Below, piece by piece: positions 1 to 5,061 of a stretch of 5,908 nucleotides of DNA. A program made the position numbers and the translations under genes. How positions within the stretch are numbered: the stretch's first letter is position 1; each line of letters begins with the position of its first letter. The notes under the pieces were generated by a model. The model saw only the letters and a list, made by a program, of their open reading frames with translations, was not told the DNA's origin and did no database searches. The DNA lies in assembly GCA_008501785.1 (NCBI GenBank), contig QQUD01000261.1, positions 1-5,908 on the forward strand. Direction: 5' to 3'. The DNA is from Chloroflexota bacterium (GTDB taxonomy: Bacteria > Chloroflexota > Anaerolineae > Promineifilales > Promineifilaceae).

Positions 1-268
1 CCGCCGTGACCGGAGAAGTAGATAACGGCCGTATCCGCCTCTCCAGCATTTCTGCCAGCCAAGACAAGCCTTCTTTGATTTTATTTGCCGTTGCCTGCTC
101 ATTAGTCAATAATTTGACCTGATCCGCTGGATACCCGCAATGTTTTTCATCTTGTAATAACTCGTTAATACTGTTTGCATCTGCCAAAACTGAATTGGGT
201 AACTTTCGCACCTGAGCGTAATCTGCAACACCCACAACCAATGCATATCCATTTTCAAACACTGCCAT
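1..268 (-). pseudogene. Caspase-like (peptidase C14 family) protease, N-terminal part, apparent frameshift
   Basis: This is the 5' end of a leftward gene that leaves the window. Reading from ATG at 268-266, residues 1-73 begin MAVFENGYALVVGVADYAQV and continue through KLPNSVLADA and HCGYPADQVKLLT to GLSWLAE. This is the first strand and helix pattern of the caspase fold (small-hydrophobic strand, G-x-x-x-Y, then a DA-x-x-I/L helix). After codon 52-50 the frame that continues the family is shifted by one base: from 50 it reads NAGEADTAVIYFSGHGG, with the catalytic-His motif SGHG at about 13-3. A single A missing from an A run (GAAAT where GAAAAT is expected) explains both halves. Without the shift the frame reads MLERRIRPL and stays open to the window edge. 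The catalytic Cys would lie outside the window. An AGGG ribosome binding site lies about 5 nt upstream of the ATG. The gene is either genuinely broken or intact with a sequence error; the family call is firm. Confidence 0.8.
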
Positions 269-277
269 TTTTCCCTA

Positions 278-302
278 CTTTTTTCTATTTCTGTGAAAAA
301 AG
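278..302 (-). repeat. Inverted repeat in the caspase-gene leader
   Basis: CTTTTTTC (278-285) and GAAAAAAG (295-302) are perfect 8-bp complements around a 9-nt loop. They lie immediately upstream of the AGGG ribosome binding site of the leftward gene. The stem is A/T-only apart from its ends, so it would be weak. A second overlapping pair, CTGTGA (291-296) with TCACAG (320-325), could compete with it. Function unknown. Confidence 0.35.
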
Positions 303-360
303 GTTCCCGTTCACTTTTATCACAGTGCGACTGCTGCGCATGACTGGTAAATTCATAAGA

Positions 361-390
361 ATGTTAACTGATGGGGGTACTATTCGTCAA
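361..390 (-). promoter_or_regulatory. Candidate sigma70-type promoter for the caspase-like gene
   Basis: On the minus strand TTGACG (390-385) is followed by an 18-bp spacer and TAACAT (366-361). The predicted transcript would have a leader of roughly 85 nt before the ATG at 268. The match to -35 is good and to -10 moderate; this is pattern matching by eye only. Confidence 0.35.
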
Positions 391-440
391 ATTCTTAAGA
401 CGTGACAGACAAGTAACAAATATCACGACTTCAAATTGCA

Positions 441-446
441 TATACT
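441..446 (+). promoter_or_regulatory. Possible -10 element for the ATPase gene
   Basis: TATACT differs from the TATAAT consensus at one position and lies in an A/T-rich stretch. No convincing -35 hexamer is found at 16-19 bp upstream. If used, transcription would start near 453, giving a leader of about 110 nt that includes the 499-544 hairpin. Confidence 0.25.
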
Positions 447-498
447 AAAAAAAGGAAGAGCGAAAAAACAGCAATTCGTTAGAAAGTTTAGAGGACAG

Positions 499-544
499 AG
501 CTAGAGCTAGCGTAGGATTAAACCACTAGCTCCCACCTCTAGCT
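499..544 (+). repeat. Nested hairpin in the 5' leader of the ATPase gene
   Basis: The outer stem AGCTAGAG (499-506) pairs perfectly with CTCTAGCT (537-544). The inner stem GCTAG (506-510) pairs with CTAGC (526-530) around a 15-nt loop, leaving CCCAC (532-536) as a one-sided bulge. The structure ends 7 nt before the GGAG ribosome binding site at 552-555, so it could influence ribosome access or be a protein-binding site. No known riboswitch family is recognised. Confidence 0.5.
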
Positions 545-563
545 GCCTTTTGGAGAAAATAGT

Positions 564-2000
564 ATGTCAACAAGACGAGCTTGGTCGCAATATTCAGCGT
601 CTTACCGTGCACGTGAAGTGGGAATTCTTATTAAATGGATAGTTGAGGGCAGGAGCGGCAGTGTGACAGGGCTTCCCGGTGTGGGTAAATCAAATTTTCT
701 TGGGTTTATTTGCCATCGAATGGATGTCATTCAATCTTTAACTGCGGCGCATCAAGTGCAGGCAACATTAGTTCCGCTTGATTTAAATAATTTGCCTGAC
801 GATACCACAGAAACGTTTTACCGTATCATTCTACGAGCGTTTCATGAAAATTGTGAGCATTTAGATACGTCGTTAAAACAGGTGATCAATTCACTGTATT
901 TGGAAAACAAAGCAGTACGCGACCCGTTTTTGGTGCAAAGTGCCTTGCGCGAATTGTTGATCCAGTTTCGGGCACGCGATCAGCGCGTAGTGTTTGTATT
1001 TGACCGGTTTGACGTGTTTTGCGAAACGGCGCAGCCTTTTATGACAAATGCATTGCGTGGCTTGCGTGATAGTTTTAAAGATGTGCTTTTTTATGTGATG
1101 GGGATGCGTCAAGAAGTGGCTTATTTACCTGATCCATACGCATTGGGAGAGCTTTATGAAGTGCTGGACACACGCGTGTGCTGGGTGGGTCCAATGGATG
1201 ATAGTGATGCCCGTTTGTTAATCAAACAAGAAACTCATTCATCAAAGATGACACCAACAGAGGAAGATATTCAAGTTTTTAAACAATTTTCGGGTGGGAT
1301 TCCGTCGCTGCTAAAGATGATTAGTAATTGGTGGTCGATGACATCCCCACTGCCAGAGCGACAGGTCTGGGCAGAAATCTTGCTGCAGCAGCAAACGATT
1401 CGGTATCGGCTAGAGGAGATTTTGGGTGGTCTCAACCAGGAAGAGTTGTTGACGCTGTCGGAAATTCAGAAGTTGCAACATGGGGAGAGGGAAACGGCCG
1501 TTTACCAAACCTCCACCCCCCAACGCGGACGCCCCTCCTTTAAAAATGTGCAGCAGCAGTATCAGGTTGTTTTACAGCATCTGGCCGAGAAAGGCATTTG
1601 CGCACATACAAATTCGGGTTGGGAAATATCGAGTGTTTTGTTGGCTACTTTTATCGGTGAAAAAGAAGGGCGTGGGTTGGGTAAGCTGTGGCTCAATGAA
1701 AAGACCGGTGAAATATTCCAGGGTAAAACAGTCCTCAAAGATTTAGCACCCCTTGAACAAGGCGTTTTGCATTATCTCATTCGACATCCGCGCATTCGAC
1801 ACACAAAAACAGAAGTGATTGTCAATGTGTGGCCAGATAACTTGGGTCGTGAGGGCATTTCAGATGATAGCTTGTATCAGGTGATTGCTGGTATACGAAA
1901 AAAGGTCGAGCCGATTCCAGCAAAGCCATGTTACATCATCAATTGGCGCGGCAATCCCGAAGGAGGATATCAACTATTCCCTGAGGGACGACCCAGATAA
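564..2000 (+). CDS. STAND/AAA-like P-loop ATPase with C-terminal OmpR-type winged helix
   Basis: The protein has 478 aa. The ATG at 564 is supported by GGAG at 552-555, 8 nt upstream. The N-terminal part is a P-loop NTPase: Walker A GLPGVGKS at residues 36-43, Walker B VFVFDRFD at about 143-150, a possible sensor strand FYVMGMRQ at 176-183, and GGIPSLL at 244-250, a motif typical of STAND and related ATPases. Residues about 265-370 look helical and may form a linker or further HTH. Residues about 373-473 match the OmpR/PhoB effector winged helix: LAPLEQGVLHYLIRHP, then a VNVWPD segment, a recognition-helix region SDDSLYQVIAGIRKKVE, and a closing hairpin YIINWRGNPEGGYQL. No receiver domain is present. 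The gene is divergent from the caspase-like gene with 295 bp between starts, so the two may be coregulated. I infer an ATP-dependent, DNA-binding signalling or conflict-system regulator. Specific target and trigger are unknown. No gene name is recognised. Confidence 0.85.
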   Translation: MSTRRAWSQYSASYRAREVGILIKWIVEGRSGSVTGLPGVGKSNFLGFICHRMDVIQSLTAAHQVQATLVPLDLNNLPDDTTETFYRIILRAFHENCEHLDTSLKQVINSLYLENKAVRDPFLVQSALRELLIQFRARDQRVVFVFDRFDVFCETAQPFMTNALRGLRDSFKDVLFYVMGMRQEVAYLPDPYALGELYEVLDTRVCWVGPMDDSDARLLIKQETHSSKMTPTEEDIQVFKQFSGGIPSLLKMISNWWSMTSPLPERQVWAEILLQQQTIRYRLEEILGGLNQEELLTLSEIQKLQHGERETAVYQTSTPQRGRPSFKNVQQQYQVVLQHLAEKGICAHTNSGWEISSVLLATFIGEKEGRGLGKLWLNEKTGEIFQGKTVLKDLAPLEQGVLHYLIRHPRIRHTKTEVIVNVWPDNLGREGISDDSLYQVIAGIRKKVEPIPAKPCYIINWRGNPEGGYQLFPEGRPR

Positions 2001-2027
2001 AGACGAATAGCTTCCATCTTCGTAAAC

Positions 2028-2054
2028 GTAGAGCGATTTTCAAAATCGCTTTAC
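2028..2054 (+). terminator. Strong hairpin downstream of the ATPase gene, possible terminator
   Basis: GTAGAGCGATTTT (2028-2040) pairs with AAAATCGCTTTAC (2042-2054) over 13 positions with a single G-T wobble, centred on C2041. It begins 27 nt after the ATPase stop codon. It lacks a clean T-tract afterwards (the sequence continues AAATATTC), so a Rho-independent terminator role is plausible but not established. It could equally be a dispersed palindromic repeat. Confidence 0.45.
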
Positions 2055-2074
2055 AAATATTCATTCATCAGCCT

Positions 2075-2124
2075 AGTGTTCCGACCAACAAGTATTGCCG
2101 GATAGCATATTGCACCGGAACACT
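2075..2124 (+). repeat. Inverted repeat 2 of the hairpin cluster (50 nt)
   Basis: AGTGTTCCG (2075-2083) and CGGAACACT (2116-2124) are perfect 9-bp complements separated by 32 nt. No T-tract follows. It is the first of three consecutive long-loop hairpins between the ATPase and MFS genes, and lies three bases (TAA) before the next one. Confidence 0.6.
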
Positions 2125-2127
2125 TAA

Positions 2128-2177
2128 ACTGAAACCATTCGCAAACATTTTACCCGACAAAAGATGTTGGTTTCAGT
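2128..2177 (+). repeat. Inverted repeat 3 of the hairpin cluster (50 nt)
   Basis: ACTGAAACCA (2128-2137) and TGGTTTCAGT (2168-2177) are perfect 10-bp complements. Inside, AACATTTT (2144-2151) can pair with the AAAAGATGTT segment ending at 2168 apart from one bulged G, partly competing with the last outer pair. The whole can therefore form a long stem around a small loop. Overall length equals that of the preceding inverted repeat, with unrelated stem sequence. Confidence 0.6.
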
Positions 2178-2230
2178 ACTAGAGCCTATGCGTTTTAAAA
2201 AATCTCCTCAAAAATTGCATCGTAAATGAC
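2178..2230. other. A/T-rich spacer between hairpins, no gene seen
   Basis: This 53-nt segment has no supported reading frame. The only structure seen is a weak pairing of ATGC (2188-2191) with GCAT (2217-2220), extendable by TTTT with AAAA. It could be an eroded hairpin of the same size class as its neighbours, but the pairing is too poor to be sure. Confidence 0.3.
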
Positions 2231-2283
2231 CTTCCCGGAAGTTGTTCATGATAAACCTGAAACGCTAAAAAACTTCCGGGAAG
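2231..2283 (+). repeat. Perfect 13-bp inverted repeat 4, each arm itself palindromic
   Basis: CTTCCCGGAAGTT (2231-2243) and AACTTCCGGGAAG (2271-2283) are perfect complements with a 27-nt loop. Each arm contains its own palindrome, CTTCC-N-GGAAG, so the element is also two copies of an 11-bp dyad spaced by about 30 nt. That fits either an RNA hairpin or a pair of binding sites for a dimeric DNA-binding protein upstream of the MFS gene. A GTTCATGA octamer occurs inside the loop (2244-2251) and again at 2311-2318. Confidence 0.65.
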
Positions 2284-2346
2284 ATAGCTTTCATATGTTA
2301 GTGATGCCACGTTCATGAAATTACATTGCCCAGAATCAGCGAATGT

Positions 2347-2352
2347 TATACG
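2347..2352 (+). promoter_or_regulatory. Weak -10-like element near the MFS start
   Basis: TATACG lies 9 nt before the ATG at 2362. Upstream hexamers give poor spacing (TTGCCC at 2326-2331 with 15 bp, TTACAT at 2321-2326 with 20 bp). If it were used, the transcript would start at or next to the ATG at 2362 and be leaderless, which would fit the absence of a ribosome binding site there. Weak evidence. Confidence 0.15.
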
Positions 2353-2361
2353 ATTCTCGCC

Positions 2362-3693
2362 ATGATTCGTCCAAAGTTGATGTTACGTTGGTTATTGCAA
2401 ATGGACTTGCCGGTTCCGTCTCGTACTGATACGGAAATTGAGGCCGAAGTTGAAAAAAATTATCGTTGGAATTTTACGGTAAATGTGTTGGATGTGGCCT
2501 TTTTTTCGTTTGGGAATAGCTTTATCTCGTCGGCCACGATTGTGCCGCTGTTTGTGAGCAAGTTGTCAGATAATCCATTGGCGATTGGGATTGCGGCGGT
2601 GATTGCTCAGGGGGGGTGGTATTTGCCGCAGCTTTTTACAGCCAATTTTGTGGAACGGCTGCCGCGTAAAAAGCCAGTCGTGGTTAATTTTGGTTTCTTT
2701 TCGGAGCGATTGCCCCTGTTTGTGATTGTGCTGTCTGCATTTATGGCGATACGTTCATTAACGTGGGCGCTTGTTTTGTTTTTGCTGGCTTTTGCGTGGC
2801 ATGGCGTGGGGGCGGGTGTGATTGCGACAGCATGGCAAGATATGGTTGCTCGCATCATTCCGGTTCAGCGACGCGGTCGTTTTTTCGGCATTTCCTTTTT
2901 TTTAGGTGCGGGTGTGGGGGCATTGGCTGCAGGCTTTAGTGCATGGCTGCTGGATAATTTTCCATTTCCCATGAATTTTGTTTATGTCTTTTTGATTGCC
3001 GCAGCCGGAATTACAATTAGTTGGGTTTTTATAGCATTGGCTCGTGAACCGGTTCAGCCAATAACGAAACCTCGGCTCAGTGAACGTGAGTATTGGGCAG
3101 AGCTTCCCCAGATTATTCAAAAAGATAGGAATTATCGACACTTTTTGGTTGCACGTTTGATGCTGGCGATGGGAATGATGGGAACCGGTTTTGTCACGGT
3201 TGCAGCTGTACAGCATTGGCAAGTAGCAGATAGCACGGTTGGTGTTTATACGGTTTTGTTTCTGGCAGGGCAGACGGTAGGGAATTTGCTGTTTGGCTTT
3301 TTGGCAGATCGATATGGCCACAAGCTGACGCTGGAGTTGAGTGCTTTGTCGGCGATGTTGGCGTTTGGCATGGCTTGGCTGGCCCCGAACGCAAGCTGGT
3401 TTTTCGTTGTGTTTTTGCTGCTGGGCATGAATTTAGGGGCCACGATTGTTTCTGGCATACTGATTGTGATGGAGTTTTGTGAACCGGAAAAACGGCCGAC
3501 TTATGCGGGTTTGACGAATACGAGTGTGGGCATTATCAGCTCGTTGGCCCCACTTATCGGCGCAGGGTTGGCTGGATTGGGATACGATTGGCTGTTTGCG
3601 TTGGGCTGTGTGGTCAATTTGGGTGCGCTGCTGTTGATGCACTTTTGGGTGCAAGAGCCACGTGGGTTGGTGGAACGGCCGTTAACAAAATAA
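2362..3693 (+). CDS. Major facilitator superfamily transporter, 12 transmembrane helices
   Basis: An integral membrane secondary transporter, 443 aa from the ATG at 2362; the open frame extends back to a TTG at 2326 (455 aa). Numbered from that TTG, about twelve hydrophobic spans run from about 53 to 443, with a cytoplasmic loop at about 240-272 (EPVQPITKPRLSEREYW) dividing two six-helix halves. The signature MFS loop is clear in the second half: GFLADRYGHKLTLE at 324-337. Its first-half counterpart is degenerate (NFVERLPRKKP, 108-117). The conserved opening NYRWNFTVNVLDVAFFSFG starts at 45, so any start up to the ATG at 2401 would keep the fold. No good Shine-Dalgarno precedes 2326, 2362, 2380 or 2401, so the start is uncertain. 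Substrate cannot be told from sequence. Coding sequence is notably G/T-rich. The gene is followed one base after its stop by the octamer hairpin. Confidence 0.85.
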   Translation: MIRPKLMLRWLLQMDLPVPSRTDTEIEAEVEKNYRWNFTVNVLDVAFFSFGNSFISSATIVPLFVSKLSDNPLAIGIAAVIAQGGWYLPQLFTANFVERLPRKKPVVVNFGFFSERLPLFVIVLSAFMAIRSLTWALVLFLLAFAWHGVGAGVIATAWQDMVARIIPVQRRGRFFGISFFLGAGVGALAAGFSAWLLDNFPFPMNFVYVFLIAAAGITISWVFIALAREPVQPITKPRLSEREYWAELPQIIQKDRNYRHFLVARLMLAMGMMGTGFVTVAAVQHWQVADSTVGVYTVLFLAGQTVGNLLFGFLADRYGHKLTLELSALSAMLAFGMAWLAPNASWFFVVFLLLGMNLGATIVSGILIVMEFCEPEKRPTYAGLTNTSVGIISSLAPLIGAGLAGLGYDWLFALGCVVNLGALLLMHFWVQEPRGLVERPLTK

Positions 3694-3694
3694 A

Positions 3695-3780
3695 TAGCAA
3701 TTCAGCATTTCAGCCAGTCAGCATTTCAGCCTTCTGGCTGACTAGCTGACTAGCTGAATTGCTGAATTGCTGAATTGCTA
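3695..3780 (+). repeat. 86-nt hairpin made of degenerate 8-nt tandem units
   Basis: The left arm (3695-3731) reads as units AGCAATTC, AGCATTTC, AGCCAGTC, AGCATTTC, AGCC. The right arm (3736-3780) reads GGCTGACTA, then GCTGACTA, three copies of GCTGAATT, and GCTA. The arms are reverse complements of one another unit by unit, with a 13-bp perfect outer stem (TAGCAATTCAGCA with TGCTGAATTGCTA), an AGCC-TTCT-GGCT tip, and one extra 8-nt unit in the right arm. It begins just after the MFS stop codon and ends 6 nt before the ribosome binding site of the next gene. No T-tract follows. It could attenuate or stabilise the transcript, or be a slippage-prone repeat. Confidence 0.8.
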
Positions 3781-3786
3781 AAATAA

Positions 3787-3791
3787 AAGGA
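3787..3791 (+). promoter_or_regulatory. Ribosome binding site of the aminotransferase gene
   Basis: AAGGA lies 7 nt before the ATG at 3799 and fixes that start. It sits directly downstream of the octamer hairpin, so folding of the hairpin leaves it free. Confidence 0.6.
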
Positions 3792-3798
3792 AAGAGAA

Positions 3799-5013
3799 AT
3801 GACCTTTAATTTTGATCAGGAAGTAGATCGCATTGGCACGTATAGCGTTAAATGGGAGTTTGTAAGTGTGGGCGATGAATCAATCTATAGCGATGCGGCT
3901 CATGCGAAATATGGCGACAGGCGACTCCTGCCGCTATGGGTAGCAGATATGGATTTCCAGTCACCACCGGCAGTGATTGACGCACTTGGTAAGCGGGTGG
4001 CACACGGTATTTTTGGGTATACAAAGCCGACAGACAGTTATTTCGAAACGGTTATTGATTGGATTTCGCGCCGCTATGGATATGCTGTTGAAAAGGAGTG
4101 GATTGAGTTGTCACCTGGTGTCGTCCCCGCACTGCATATGCTGGTCGAGACGTTTTTGCAACCAGGGGAAAAGGTGCTAATTCAGCGCCCGGTTTATTAT
4201 CCATTTTTTTCGGCGGTGGAAAATAATGGCTGTGAGATTGTGTCGAATTCGTTGGTGTACGAAAACGGCCGTTATCACATCGACTTCGACGATTTGGCTC
4301 AAAAAGCGGCAGATCCTGCCGTTAAAATGGCAATCTTGTGCAGCCCCCACAACCCGGTTGGGCGGGTTTGGACCCGAGAAGAGCTAACCTGTTTTGCTGA
4401 AATCTGTATGGCAAATGATGTGCTTATTGTGTCAGATGAAATCCACTGTGACTTGATTGTAAATGGTCACACCTTCACTTCTTTAGCAACCATTAGTGAG
4501 CAACTTTTTCAAAACAGCATTATTTGTACGGCGCCAAGTAAAACATTCAATCTTGCTGGTTTAAAAACATCGAACATAATCATTCCTAATCGCGAAAAAC
4601 GAGAAGCATTTCATGCAAAAATGAACAGTCACGGTGTCTATGGTGCGAATGTGTTTGGCCCAATTGCAGCCGAAGCCGCCTACAACCATGGAGAGCCGTG
4701 GCTGGAGGAAGTGTTGGCGTATATTGAAGAGAATTACCACTTTCTTAAATCTTATTTAGCAGAAAATCTACCACAGCTTAAAGTGATTCCGCTCGAAGGA
4801 ACATATCTGGTGTGGGTGGACTGTCGCACATTAGGGTTGGACTCCAAATCACGCAAAGAATTAATGATGGAATGTGCCAAAGTGTACCTGGATGAGGGCG
4901 AATTATTTGGGCCTGAAGGGGAAGGATTTGAGCGGTTTAATCTAGCTTGTCCTCGGTCGATTTTGGCAGAGGCGTTAGAGCGGATAAAAACGGCCGTTTC
5001 TACAATCAGATAG
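3799..5013 (+). CDS. PLP-dependent MalY/PatB-type C-S beta-lyase (aminotransferase class I/II fold)
   Basis: A cytosolic fold-type I PLP enzyme of 404 aa, full length for the family. Diagnostic MalY/PatB features in order: LPLWVADMDFQSPP (residues 44-57), HGIFGYT (69-75), SPGVVPALHMLV (105-116), RPVYYPFF (130-137), CSPHNPVGRVWTREEL (181-196), SDEIHCDL (212-219) with the cofactor-pairing Asp213, and APSKTFNLAGLKTSN (245-259) with Lys248 as the expected Schiff-base lysine. Near the C-terminus, EGTYLVWVDCR (333-343) and FNLACPR (380-386), whose Arg386 should bind the substrate carboxylate. The family typically cleaves cystathionine or cysteine S-conjugates to pyruvate, ammonia and a thiol; some members act as aminotransferases, so exact substrate is open. 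The ATG at 3799 has a good AAGGA site. A glycosyltransferase gene follows after 13 bp, probably in the same transcript; the MFS gene lies 105 bp upstream on the same strand. Confidence 0.92.
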   Translation: MTFNFDQEVDRIGTYSVKWEFVSVGDESIYSDAAHAKYGDRRLLPLWVADMDFQSPPAVIDALGKRVAHGIFGYTKPTDSYFETVIDWISRRYGYAVEKEWIELSPGVVPALHMLVETFLQPGEKVLIQRPVYYPFFSAVENNGCEIVSNSLVYENGRYHIDFDDLAQKAADPAVKMAILCSPHNPVGRVWTREELTCFAEICMANDVLIVSDEIHCDLIVNGHTFTSLATISEQLFQNSIICTAPSKTFNLAGLKTSNIIIPNREKREAFHAKMNSHGVYGANVFGPIAAEAAYNHGEPWLEEVLAYIEENYHFLKSYLAENLPQLKVIPLEGTYLVWVDCRTLGLDSKSRKELMMECAKVYLDEGELFGPEGEGFERFNLACPRSILAEALERIKTAVSTIR

Positions 5014-5061
5014 GCAATCACATTTTATGGATAAATGGCGTCAATCAAAAACGGCCGTTTT
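4986..5061. repeat. 14-bp direct repeat of the palindrome flanking a gene junction
   Basis: AAAAACGGCCGTTT occurs at 4986-4999 and again at 5047-5060. Each copy contains a palindrome (12 bp at 4988-4999, 14 bp at 5048-5061). One copy lies in the last codons of the aminotransferase gene and the other in the first codons of the glycosyltransferase gene. Both are read as Lys-Thr-Ala-Val. Confidence 0.8.

Noticed and set aside
50..62. Separate downstream start (TTG at 62-60) for the shifted caspase frame, making the N-terminus a different gene
   Set aside because: The 73-residue upstream frame carries the family's own N-terminal strand and helices, so one gene with a 1-nt lesion is simpler.
291..325. 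CRP-like operator (CTGTGA with TCACAG)
   Set aside because: The half-sites are 23 bp apart instead of about 6, so they do not form a CRP-type site.
175..405. 76-aa plus-strand open frame over the caspase gene start and intergenic region
   Set aside because: It is antisense to the well-supported caspase-like coding region, has no recognisable domain and its composition looks like chance.
2075..2283. Integron attC sites (imperfect hairpins of 50-plus nt between genes)
   Set aside because: The hairpins lack the GTTRRRY and RYYYAAC ends, and their stems are perfect rather than carrying the extrahelical bases expected of attC.
2902..3654. Several minus-strand open frames of 66-139 aa under the MFS gene
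   Set aside because: Shadows of the G/T-rich MFS coding sequence; rich in Cys, His, Gln, Asn and Pro, without any family pattern.
3695..3780. CRISPR array
   Set aside because: Units are only 8 nt and contiguous without spacers, and the two halves are inverted relative to each other.
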